From Tubiluchus corallicola (taxonomy: Eukaryota; Priapulida; Priapulimorpha; Priapulimorphida; Tubiluchidae), in the NCBI GenBank assembly GCA_030141605.1, contig JAQGDQ010000031.1:248001-312000 (forward strand): a stretch of DNA of 64,000 bases. The letters run 5' to 3'. Numbering within the stretch: position 1 is the first letter of the stretch; each line of letters starts with the position of its first letter. The position numbers and the translations under genes are program-made. Shown here one piece after another: positions 25,501 to 34,400 of this stretch. A model generated the notes under the pieces. It made no database searches. It was not told the origin of the DNA and saw nothing but the letters and a program-made list of their open reading frames with translations.

Positions 25501-28198
25501 TGTAGTTTAGTTCAAAGCACCAGCACTAGAGAGCGCATAAACATGCTGACTGTGCAACATTATAACACTGAGCTCTAGAGGGCATTTAGCAATGTCCAAA
25601 GCTCAACTTCATTACGTCTGAACATGCGGGCAGTCGAGACGGAAAACTGGGTCAGGCATCTTCATTACAGCTAACTCACGTGGGATAACTGGGAGACGGA
25701 ATAGCTTGCCTGACAGAAAAATGGAATAGCCATTTTACTAGTGAAGAACATCTTGCACGAAAGTGAAGCCGCAAAGCCCTTGTCAAAAAGCAGACAGTCT
25801 AATATTGGAACACATACAGAAATGAACTCTATAGATCCACTGATAGATACAGCAAACAACATGTCCGAATGGAAAAATTATTGCCTACCAAAACTAGTAA
25901 CAATTCCAGCACATTTAAAGATGATATTAAGACATATATTAAATCTAATTTACGAATACAGTTTAGGAAAATGGAAATAAATGTATATAAAACAAAGGGA
26001 CACATTTCACTGATAATTTTTAAGACGATTTGTACAAAACAAGAACAGCGAAAATTTAACTTCTCAGTTCTGTAACTGTTAACAAATAATAAATTTTCGA
26101 TGCAGTTAAAACAGAGTGTATTTTAGAGTAGTTAATCTAAAGTGCGGATAAGCAGAAATCAATGAAATCAGTTCCAACCATCCAATAATTAGTATTGAAA
26201 AATGCAGACAGCCATACTATATCAACATATTTTACCTTATACTATATAAACAAATTTAAAAAAAACTGCTACTTAAATAAAAATGGAGAAGCCAGGCTAT
26301 TATAAATCCAGGCTATCAGAAATCATTATATGCTAATTAGCTAATTTAAAGAAAAAACAAGAAAGCATTTAAAATATCCAAACCACACATGAAACAAATT
26401 TTACAGACACTAAGCTATGAGCAACAGTAAATGCAAACTGCCTGGTTTGTCAGGAAATGCGGAATTTGCCAGGAAAATGAGTGCAAAATCCCTAAGTTAT
26501 GACGTTCAATAAATTGATTGATACTCTCTAACTGCATTTACTATACTTTTCCATTTGCAATTTCACATTTTGAAATTCTGTAAATAGATACCTCATCAAA
26601 ACACAAGCTGTTTCTGGAGACCTGAACACTTTCCATCCCAAACTTTCAAAGAAGTTGCTCAGACGGACTTGACCGGTTGTTTTTCCTCCACACGGGCCTA
26701 CAAATTAAAACTTGCACGTAAAGTTTGTGCATAAGTGCTTGCAAAAGCATGAGCATAAAGTTGCATAATGCCTTAAAGTTTTTAATACTACATACAAATA
26801 ATGAAACTTTATGTACTGCGAGCTATATCACAAATATATTATTACATTTCACGTAGTAGATAATGAGGCACAACTTGGCAGGTTTTTAAGGTAATATTAG
26901 TAGGTAATTGAAAATAGCAATCAAGTAAAATTAGTAAATGAAAGAAAAATACAAGTACCAGTAATTCCACTGTATATATATATACCATATATATATATAT
27001 ATATATATACATACAGTGGAATTACTGATATTTGTATTTTTCTTTCATTTACTTGATATATATATATATTATGTGTGTGTGTGTGTGCGTGTGTGTATAA
27101 CAAAAATTTAAATTTCTGAAACTTAAACCCGAACTCAACACTCAGCAACCAAGATGGTACAGCGGCCAAATGGCACAGTGCTTGAATGCTGCTCCAAGGG
27201 TTCTGGATTCGAAATTTTTCATGACAAAGAGCAATGATGTACAAATCTCTGGTCACTAGGTCTACTCATCTTACTTGAATAATAAGTCATGTCCTGTGGG
27301 AAGAAGACGACTAAGCAAAGGGCTAGCATCCTGTCTTTCCTGTGAGACCAACTTTGTAATAGATATCGTAACCATATATCCCAATTCCCAACTCTAGACA
27401 CATATCGAATGGGACCGTTCTTCTTTCACAACCAATCAGTTAGTGGTAATTTTAGGCTTTTAGCTCTTTTTTCGTATTAGAGATTGCTTCTTAGACCATC
27501 ATTTTGGCAATTTTATTTACTTCACATGATGAAAAAATAAATTGCAATAATGCAATAAATATTCATGGACACGAATTTTACTGTTACACGCGACTGGGTT
27601 TGCCAGCAGTAAGATGGTAATACGAATCAGTGAATACCCTACAATTCAAAAATGTTCAATTAGATGAGCGACTAAATTTGAAAACTTTTACCACCTAACA
27701 AACATATTTTAGTCTGCAGTGGCCAAACTTTATTGCCCAGATTTAGTCAAAAGATTCACAACGTATGAATCTGAAACAACACTAACATCTTAATTTTACT
27801 GTTCAGCCCTAGTTTCGTTACAAGTTAATTAACTTTTTTGTTTACTGCAAATTAAATAGATTAGTAGCTAAAACGATGCTACTAAACCAATAGTTCTTGC
27901 ATCATGAAAAGAGTGTCTGATTCGATAACTTTAGTTTTTTGCCACCCCTTTCCCTTTCTATCAGTTATTTACAGCATTTATGTTATTTGACACTAATATT
28001 ACGGGAAAAAGAGAATCTGAATCCTAGTCACTTTGCTGGTCCATAATTAAAGTGAACCATAGACTTGGTTACTATGTAGGTCGGTTTGTACCGTTTGGCA
28101 TGCTGCCACATATACATACCTCCAGTTAACACAACTTTGTACACCTTGTGCTCCTTGTTACGAGTCTTCGACAGTTGCATATCCATAATTTCCTTCAT
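11344..28198 (-). CDS. TTD14-like protein (P-loop NTPase plus CYTH-like domain), multi-exon gene
   Basis: Eleven coding exons join with matching phases throughout to give 461 aa, close to the Drosophila TRPL translocation defect protein 14 that the translation resembles. The N-terminal half is a P-loop NTPase. Its Walker [10 protein letters not shown] (residues 26-34) spans intron 1, and [21 protein letters not shown] and [14 protein letters not shown] follow. The C-terminal half (about residues 211-385) looks like the CYTH-type tunnel domain: [57 protein letters not shown] and the late strand [19 protein letters not shown]. The fly protein binds GTP and phosphoinositides and is needed for TRPL channel trafficking in photoreceptors; the role here is unknown. 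Coding spans are 28120-28198, 26592-26697, 22298-22335, 21209-21432, 19923-20105, 18989-19075, 16032-16128, 14941-15032, 13822-13937, 12957-13129 and 11344-11534. Confidence 0.85.
11757..11818 (+). repeat. tRNA-derived SINE-like head
   Basis: A-box-like TAGCGCAGTG (11761) and B-box-like GGGTTGATACC (11801) have tRNA-like spacing, but no foldable acceptor stem is visible. Confidence 0.35.
12957..13129 (-). CDS. TTD14-like exon 10
   Basis: Acceptor CTGCAG|ATGTG and donor CAG|GTCAGT, phase 1 out. It encodes [19 protein letters not shown] and [16 protein letters not shown], the closing strands of the CYTH-like domain. Confidence 0.9.
13822..13937 (-). CDS. TTD14-like exon 9
   Basis: Acceptor TTGCAG|AACTTG and donor AA|GTGAGT, phase 2 out. 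It encodes [18 protein letters not shown] and [17 protein letters not shown], a well-conserved family block. Confidence 0.9.
14762..14823 (+). repeat. tRNA-derived SINE-like head
   Basis: TAGCTCAGCAC (A box, 14768) and GGTTCGAATTC (B box, 14805) are present. The ends do not pair as a tRNA acceptor stem, so this is probably a SINE relic in a TTD14 intron. Confidence 0.4.
14941..15032 (-). CDS. TTD14-like exon 8
   Basis: Acceptor TTTCAG|AACATT and donor GTT|GTAAGT, phase 0 out. It encodes [15 protein letters not shown] through LTNREYV. Confidence 0.9.
16032..16128 (-). CDS. TTD14-like exon 7
   Basis: Acceptor ATTCAG|GAATTT and donor AATG|GTAAGT, phase 1 out. It encodes [18 protein letters not shown] followed by the basic RLRRRGQN segment of the CYTH-like domain. 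Confidence 0.9.
16190..16865. mobile_element. Tigger/pogo-like MITE
   Basis: Inverted ends cagtaagtcctcgcttaacg (left) and its near complement cgaggacttactg (right) bound 676 bp and are flanked by TA duplications (16188-16189 and 16866-16867). The termini and TA target fit the Tc1-mariner/pogo superfamily. There is no transposase. It lies in the TTD14 intron upstream of the 16032-16128 exon, 61 bp from that exon. Confidence 0.85.
17465..17545 (-). CDS. Candidate in-frame cassette exon of the TTD14-like gene
   Basis: On the minus strand a pyrimidine-rich stretch ending TGTCCCTAG precedes 81 bases without a stop, which end at GAA|GTAAAT. The segment is phase 0 on both sides and sits between two phase-0 junctions (exon 6 and the 16032 exon), so it would add 27 residues (starting [13 protein letters not shown]) without breaking frame. 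The sequence is not part of the TTD14 fold as I know it, and skipping it gives the expected protein. It is therefore an optional exon or a chance match. Confidence 0.35.
18080..18148 (+). repeat. tRNA-derived SINE-like head
   Basis: A-box-like TGCGGTGCAGTTCC (18083) and B-box-like TGTTCAACTCC (18132). Weak. Confidence 0.3.
18989..19075 (-). CDS. TTD14-like exon 6 (start of CYTH-like domain)
   Basis: Acceptor TCAG|CGTACT and donor AAG|GTACAT. It has 29 codons, phase 0 at both ends. The segment [11 protein letters not shown] is the first strand of the C-terminal domain. Confidence 0.85.
19318..19549 (+). repeat. (GA)n-rich microsatellite
   Basis: Purine tract of GA repeats, imperfect on the left and pure for about 55 bases on the right, in a TTD14 intron. 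Poly-Ser/Leu and Arg/Glu open frames here are artefacts. Confidence 0.95.
19923..20105 (-). CDS. TTD14-like exon 5
   Basis: Acceptor CTAG|GTAACT and donor CAG|GTAATT. It has 61 codons, phase 0 at both ends, including the conserved [14 protein letters not shown] and the [10 protein letters not shown] block that ends the NTPase domain. Confidence 0.9.
21209..21432 (-). CDS. TTD14-like exon 4 (core NTPase)
   Basis: Acceptor CACAG|GTTAT. It encodes [19 protein letters not shown], the Walker-B-like [14 protein letters not shown] and [12 protein letters not shown]. The donor is ATG|GTGGGT, phase 0. The choice of donor is set by the phase of exon 5. Confidence 0.9.
22298..22335 (-). CDS. TTD14-like exon 3 (38-nt small exon)
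   Basis: Acceptor TTTCAG|TGG and donor CAAG|GTAATT. It encodes only [12 protein letters not shown], which matches the family segment after the P-loop helix. Phases 2 in and 1 out agree with its neighbours. Confidence 0.85.
22336..26591 (-). other. TTD14-like intron 2, non-coding
   Basis: A 4.3-kb intron of AT-rich sequence with no supported exon. The only structure seen is a pair of CTCF-like motifs at 25523-25583. A 79-codon plus-strand open frame (25741-25980) faintly resembles a frameshifted LINE reverse-transcriptase tail but is too weak to call. Confidence 0.4.
25523..25583 (-). promoter_or_regulatory. Pair of CTCF-like motifs
   Basis: gcactagagagc (25523-25534) and gctctagagggc (25572-25583) each match 10 of 12 positions of the CTCF core CCASYAGRKGGC. 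No binding data exist. Confidence 0.25.
26592..26697 (-). CDS. TTD14-like exon 2 (P-loop)
   Basis: Acceptor TAG|GCCCG. The exon completes GGPCGGKTT and runs through [21 protein letters not shown] to donor AG|GTATCT, phase 2. Confidence 0.9.
26923..27055. repeat. Long hairpin: near-perfect ~45-bp inverted repeat around a (TA)n loop
   Basis: The left arm (about 26938-26975, aatgaaagaaaaatac...cagtaattccactgta) is the near-perfect reverse complement of the right arm (about 27012-27050), with a TA-rich spacer between them. A (TA)n and (TG)n tract follows. It lies in TTD14 intron 1 and could be a small MITE or a structured RNA; no target duplication is evident. Confidence 0.8.
27161..27400 (+). 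mobile_element. tRNA-derived SINE
   Basis: This is the clearest of the SINE heads. TGGCACAGTGC (A box, 27171-27181) and GGATTCGAAAT (B box, 27205-27215) are separated by a tRNA-like interval, then about 180 bases of tRNA-unrelated body follow. The 3' boundary is uncertain. Confidence 0.5.
28120..28198 (-). CDS. TTD14-like exon 1 (start codon)
   Basis: ATG at 28198, ending GGAG|GTATGT in phase 1. It encodes a basic N-terminus and the strand VYKVVLTG that leads into the P-loop. The bases just before the ATG (CCGCTTAG) look like an acceptor, so an upstream non-coding exon is likely and the ATG may be the first base of this exon. Confidence 0.75.
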
Positions 28199-28324
28199 CT
28201 AAGCGGTATTACATGAACAGACGCAGAGATTATTAACAAAATACTAGCATTAACTATCACTAAAAGCTTTCAATCTTCATTTTTAAATTTTGTAAAATAG
28301 GTACAAAAGCGAAGCCGCGTGGGC

Positions 28325-28413
28325 GCCGTATAGTGGCGGGAACTACCGGCAAAGGAAACAGCAAGGTCGATGACTCATTTAGCGTGTTGTTGTGTCGCTG
28401 CGGCATCTAGCGG
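28325..28413 (+). promoter_or_regulatory. GC-rich patch with two CTCF-like motifs upstream of TTD14-like exon 1
   Basis: GCCGTATAGTGG (28325-28336) and GGCATCTAGCGG (28402-28413) each match 10 of 12 positions of the reverse CTCF core GCCMYCTRSTGG. They lie in the only GC-rich stretch near the 5' end of the TTD14-like gene, which may also be its promoter or 5' UTR exon. Confidence 0.3.
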
Positions 28414-29225
28414 CAGGAATCCTAAACGGGTAAAAAAAATTCCAACTCTCAAACAACATTAATACCACATTCAATACCTTTGATCAATATAGTCATGTAC
28501 AGCACCTGTAAGAAAAGATGTTGTAGATACAGAATCACATCAAGTAACCAGTCTATAACAAAAAAGCATGAAATTAATGTAAAAAACAGCCACATGACAA
28601 TGATGATATTTATATCTCTGAAAAACTTACACACAAATTTGAAGAAAACACAACAACAAAATTACATGTTTGTTCTTTATTACACTCTTATAAATATGAG
28701 CTGAACTAATGCGAGGAATCATATTTAGCTGAAAGCAAATGCGCCACAAAATTGAAAAGAAAGTTTAGAAAAGGTATTCCTGTGTCAAGACTGTAACAAA
28801 AACATTTTGCTATAGCTTGCCGAATAGTCAACCACATAGTCAAACAGCAATCGCTCAGTTTCTATGAACAGCAAGAGAAGGGCAAGCGGTATAAAATAAG
28901 GCATTTCAAACATAGAAACAGGGTATAGGTATATCTCTCGCAGAACACCCCTTTCCCACACACAGGGTTTGTATTTTTATAGTAAAACTCTGCAGCACAG
29001 AGCTACTTTTAATGCATTTTTGCTGCTAAACAGAATGGTCTATCAATGTTTTAAAGCAATACATGTACTGTATTTGCTTACAATCTGGTCGTAATTAGAA
29101 TGGCCTAAATTCGATAAAACCTCAAAATTTTATGACAAGCTGTGAGAAATTTCCTCAACTTAACATTTCTCTATCTAATGAATAGGTCGATGAGGTCAAT
29201 TGTTGAAACACAGCAAGTCGACAGT
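28414..29225. other. Intergenic, nothing recognised
   Basis: AT-rich sequence between the TTD14-like 5' end and the first foldback-like element. The open frames of 61 and 74 codons are overlapping by-products on opposite strands. Confidence 0.5.
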
Positions 29226-30401
29226 GTGGCGGTAAAAATGGCATAAGAAAAAGTGGCGCAGATAAAAATGGCACATGAAAAAATGCCATAAATGGAAAAA
29301 TAGAAAAAATGTGTCATATGTTTTTTGATGCATTTGATTTCTATAATAAAACTAGAATGCGCTTTCAGTAGGAATGCTCTATGCCAAAACCGAATAACCC
29401 TAAACTTGTTCTTTAATTTTTTTGATTAAAAAACTTAAAACAAAGATGAAGAAGCAAACATACAAAAATGTATCTGTATTGGTATTTGTGAAAGTTGTAA
29501 CTGTATATTTAGGTGCTGCCATCTATTGATTCGTTACTTTAAACATTTACTAGTTGAATTCACCCCTTAATGCAATTGTATGTTCCAATGAATATTCAAA
29601 CTCATGTATCTCCCCTATTTTTCTGTAATGGGATATGTGAAGCCCAGTTCTTGCATACTTCTCTACATATATAAACTGGCTAGATTTCACTGCTAGTCAC
29701 TCTCTGTCTCAGGCAGTGCAGTCATGTTACACACTGTCTCTCTGTCACACACTCAGTGCTGTGCAGCAGTTGTGATCATCATTTTACTTGTGCATTTTAC
29801 TCATGTGTATTTAGTGCAATAAAAGTGTTTCAGTTTTTGTGCAAACATGCAATCTAGTGTTTAGTTGTTTCTACCAGTGTTCAATTTCGACTTCACAAAT
29901 ATCTTTCACAGTATTATATACACTAGCAAAAAATTGGCGATGGTAATAGACTGACATACATACGTACTTAGATAGCAAAAGACTGTACACATCGAAAAAT
30001 CTAGACCTAGATCTAGATTTAAATCTAGTGAGGATAATACTCTATCACGAATGTTTTTTGTAATTGGTGTTAGGATCGAGTTTTGCGAAAACAACTTTTG
30101 TCAAAAAAGTGTCCATTTTGGCATCCTACACAAAGCTTCGTGTAAATTTGTCTACTTAGTTTTTGCGTAATGCTATGTTTAGTGTTTAGGCTTACTATGA
30201 CCGACAAAAAAACTACCAAACAACCCCACTGTGTTGAAGCATAACTTGGCAGAGGTAAAAATAAGTAAAATAATAATCCCTCAAGTAATCCTAACCCTAA
30301 ACTCATATTTTACTAAAAGTGCCATTTTCCTTTGTGCCATATATTTACCATGCTATTTTTACTGTGCTATTTTTCATAGGACATTTTTGCCTACATTCAT
30401 T
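29226..30401. mobile_element. Foldback-like element, copy 1 (FBL-1)
   Basis: The left end is an array of degenerate 'ggcacagtaaaaat'-type words, and the right end carries the reverse complement ('ccatttttactgtgc'). The core next to the left array (tttctataataaaactagaatgcgct...ttaaaacaaagat) is shared with the copies at 37.6 and 54.4 kb. So is the segment before the right array (tttttgcgtaat...gaagcataacttggcagagg). This copy is interrupted by a likely solo LTR. No coding capacity. Confidence 0.75.
29487..29897 (+). mobile_element. Possible solo LTR nested in FBL-1
   Basis: A 411-bp segment absent from the other two copies begins TGTGAAAGTTG and ends CGACTTCACA. It contains a TATA-like catatataaac (about 29667) followed by a ctctgtct-rich initiator region and AATAAA (29818). 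That order is LTR-like. The flanking bases do not give a clean target duplication. Confidence 0.45.
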
Positions 30402-31191
30402 TGGCATAATTAACCTGTAACTATATTTTTTGTCGCCCGTCGTTGGACGAAAGCCTCTAATGTGAAAAGAGTTGGTTGTCTTTTAATATTTTTGAAATTC
30501 ATCACGTTAAGCACTTTTCCCTTCATTTCTTAAAATCTTCGGAGACTGTTATCAATCCTTGCTAACGCTTCGCGTATACAGTGACCCAACGTGGCGTTTT
30601 TATCCTACTATCGTTACTAATTACAATTTAAATGTATTTTAACTGGTTTTCTGGAGCAGTTTGATATGACGCAACATGAAGTATGAAGTTCGACATCTTC
30701 TAGTGTTGTGACCTGTTGAAACATCATAGCTCGCTTGTTATCTATAAATTCTACACATTTTCTGAAGACGCTAAATGACTGTGTAGTTATAACACCTTTA
30801 CCTGTACTAGATTTTAACATACATGGCACACGAGCAAAAAATGAAAATGCAAAAGTCAGACTCTGTAAATTTTTATTTACTGAAATTCATACGACCTCTA
30901 TCCTTCCAGAACTTTCGATAAAAATGCACAAGTGTTGTTTTAAATGAGTACCTAACATATTTCTTCAGAGAAATTATGCTAATCGCCCTAGACCTAGACA
31001 AGACCAATGGTCATTCAGGGCAACGATCTACATAAACACAAATACACAAAGCAAAATTTAAAATCCCATGTAAAATCTAACTACAGGTATAGCTGTGCAG
31101 CTTTACAGATATATACAGTACATCCGGGTGTTTTCAGACTGGGCCAGCTATAAAAAAATCAATTGACAATGTTACTATAGGCATCTCCATT
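30402..31191. other. Intergenic / PTX-A 3' flank
   Basis: No gene seen. Two overlapping 70-codon open frames on opposite strands are chance. TTTAAT at 31191-31196 (ATTAAA on the minus strand) overlaps the PTX-A stop and could act as a poly(A) signal. Confidence 0.4.
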
Positions 31192-31481
31192 TTAATTATA
31201 ATGTCTAGGCCTAGGTCTAGGCGTACTGCGGCGCGTCCCAATTTGTCTAAGTTCGTCAGAAATTATGTAAATTAGCGAAGCTGTTTTCTTGGCGGTGCCA
31301 GTGATGAAGTTAAAGAGTATTTCTAACTCCTCTTCTCTCAGAGCGCATACTCTTTCCATTTCAATTGGTCCAGGGCAAGTAGATTGATCTTCCATCAAAC
31401 CACCAACAAGCTGCATAACTGGGTCTTCCCAATTAAAGATGTATGAGCCATCATTATTTGAACAGGACTCCGTCATTGAAT
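31192..31481 (-). CDS. PTX-A exon 8 (C-terminal extension)
   Basis: Acceptor TTCCAG|ATTCAA, then 95 codons and TAA. It encodes a non-pentraxin tail with ESCSNN, GGLMEDQSTC, ERVCAL, a helical ASLIYIISDELRQI segment and a basic PRPRPRHYN end. The function is unknown. Confidence 0.8.
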
Positions 31482-34400
31482 CTGGAAAAAATGTTTTAAT
31501 CTTACTAAACTGTTATTATGTTCAATTCTAAATCAATTTTCTGACACATGACAGATGCGAATATACTGGAGCAGTTCAAACGCGAAAAAATGAATACTTA
31601 TTTGGCAAGAATTGTGATTACAATATTATATAGTTTAGAAATTTATGGAACGTTAGTCTTTAGCTGGTCAGAAATTCACTTAAGGATGATTTCATTAAGT
31701 TGAAAATAGAACTTGCATCACTGAAACTCAACAAATAAAGGCTTAAGGTGCAGTCAAAACCACCCAGATGCAATTTTCTTAACGATACTCATCCGTTTGG
31801 TAAACTGGTTCAGTATTGCTGAACTTTCGTAACTAAGCACACCGGTAGCCATGTCTAAATTATATACGTTATCGTGACGCAATTACTATGATAATAACTT
31901 ATTAAACTTTCAAGCAATTTAAGCGGTGTTACTCAGTTACTACTTTAATCAGTATGATAATTTCACAAAAAAACATTTAGGCCTATTATCTTTATTTGCA
32001 CGTAGCACTCTAAGTTGGAAAAAACTGAATCCAGATGTGATGCCATAATATTTCTTCAGACATTTCTTAACCCATCAGGTAGTTTATCAAACATAAAAAC
32101 ATTTTCAAATGGCCCCTTTAGCCCTGACCTATTCATTTGTTTGTTTGAGAAAATCCCCGAGCAGCGATGAAAGCCAAGCTGCCCATTGACCACTAAGCCC
32201 CCGGCTAACTAGAAACAGCAGTGAGAATAAAAAATTAAGTACATTGTAAAAGAACTGTCAGTGAGTGTCGTCTGCTTAATAACTCTCATTACCTATTGCT
32301 GTCATATCCAGTAGGGTATCAGCTACAATAATACCCGTCACCATTCCTCGAAAGCTTTGACTTGCTGTGAAACCAGTGCCCACATCAGTCTGATCCTGTC
32401 CAAATATTAAGCATCCGCCCGATTGTATTGACCCAGGATTAGAACCGTAGTTACCGGCTTGAAATTAAATAAAAGTAAATTTAACATTTAACAAAACATG
32501 ACGTGAAGTTAAGAGGTTTTGAAAGCGAAAATCGCGTTGTTTTATGTTGCTCTAAGGCGTGTATCAGCCTGCAATGGTCACGTTATGGTAAATTTTTCAT
32601 TGATTCTAGTTAACACACCAAGTATCATACCATTAACTGTATTACGTTAACAACTATAGATTCAAGGATACATAATTGATTTTTGAAGGATTTTTAAGGA
32701 CGGCTTATTGCATTATGTGGTGTTTCTACCAAAAGGTTGTACTAATATTGCATTTTTGTGTGATCATCTATATTTTATTATGTTATTCTCTACAGTTAAT
32801 GTCATTTAATTGGAGTGGGGCAAATATAATTTTATTCAGTTTTTTAACTGCAAGTTTGCATGCAAATAAACCTTTCTATCTATCTGTCTATCCTTATGAG
32901 GTGGTAAATTAATGTGCATTGTCATGCGAAATGACAATTCGTCCAAATCGGCAATTCCGCAAATTCCGGGATACAGTTCAAGATTAACCATTAAATCTTG
33001 TCCTGGTCATATTGCAGTTTTTGTTGCAGTTCATATATATATATATATATATCACTATAACGAAATATACATTCAGTAATACATTACGTATATTACTTAT
33101 TATGACTATACTAATTAAGAAAATATACGTTGGTTTGGAGTAAAATTAGTTTTTCGTTACCGCATAAAAGTGATATTAAATGTATATAGAAATACTATTA
33201 TTGATATACAGGAAACTTGAGAAACTATGAAGATATCTTACTTTCGACAACCCCATCTACAGACACAAAGTATGTGTTCGTTGCTGTATCGTAACCAGCA
33301 CATACCGAATGCCATTGATTATTTCTGAGGTTTGTAGTGGCTGCAAGTGTGTTCGGCGTCCTAAAAACAGAAGTACTATATTCTTTTACATTTTACTTTC
33401 AATTGCACAAATGCGACATTCTCAAAAAAGGTTTCTACCGCGGACCTCAAACTTTTTTCTGAATACCATTATTTTCACTAATTTCTAATGTCGCTCCTTT
33501 GAGAAAACCACGCCAAAATAAAAAAGCAATAGTTTTTTCGTTAGTGAAATGTATATTTGCTACTGTCTTTAAAATTAGCTTTCAACGAAGCACTGCTGAA
33601 AGAAAAGAAATCACAAGGAGGACAGCTGCTGACTTACATTAATTTCATCTAAAAAGATCTTATCAATACATCAGTAGCTATCAAAAATGCACGGAGAGTG
33701 GAGCTACGTGGGAGTTTGCGGGTGACAGAGCAGCATGGTCTGAAGTGATTGCAAGAGTCAAGTTAGAGGACGTGTAACTCCAGAAATGAAGTGCTACTGT
33801 CTTTCATAAGCACTTTTCACTTTCGTTCACATTTGGTTTCATATACGTTTCTTTTTGCTATGTTTACCTGCCGTGAGGGCAGATTTCTTTTAATTTAGAG
33901 TGTCTACAATAGACGTAATGGGCATATGATGATGGTGAGTTACTAAAAACTGTTATCTTAGTGACTATGAAAAAAGCTTTGCTTCTTTTGCATTGACTTG
34001 TAGATAGAAAATGGTGTAAAAGGTGTCGTTTAGTAGGCTTTCAAGTTTCAAGAATTATTTTAGCAGAATTGTGTGTGCGTAAAGTATTTTAACGTGATTG
34101 CAGATGACTATAAATGACTACAAATTATAGATTAATTGTGTTTAACAATTTTAACATGTATTTTTCACCAGATTTTCCGAAAATTGAACAAACGTTTTCG
34201 CTACCTCGAATTTTCTGCATCTAAAAAAAAGACAATTTATTTCAAATAACATTAGTTATCACCTAGGGTATATGGGGTAACGCTGTCCACATTTAAATTT
34301 CTTCAGTGATATTGCCTGTATTATCACTAGTGTTCATGTACAGGCTTAGCAGACACATCGATGGATGTGTCTGCTCAACAATTAACCAATTATATTTTTC

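Noticed and set aside
25741-26075. Two overlapping plus-strand frames with a LINE-tail-like '[14 protein letters not shown]'
   Set aside because: Resemblance is short and needs a frameshift; not enough to call a LINE fragment.
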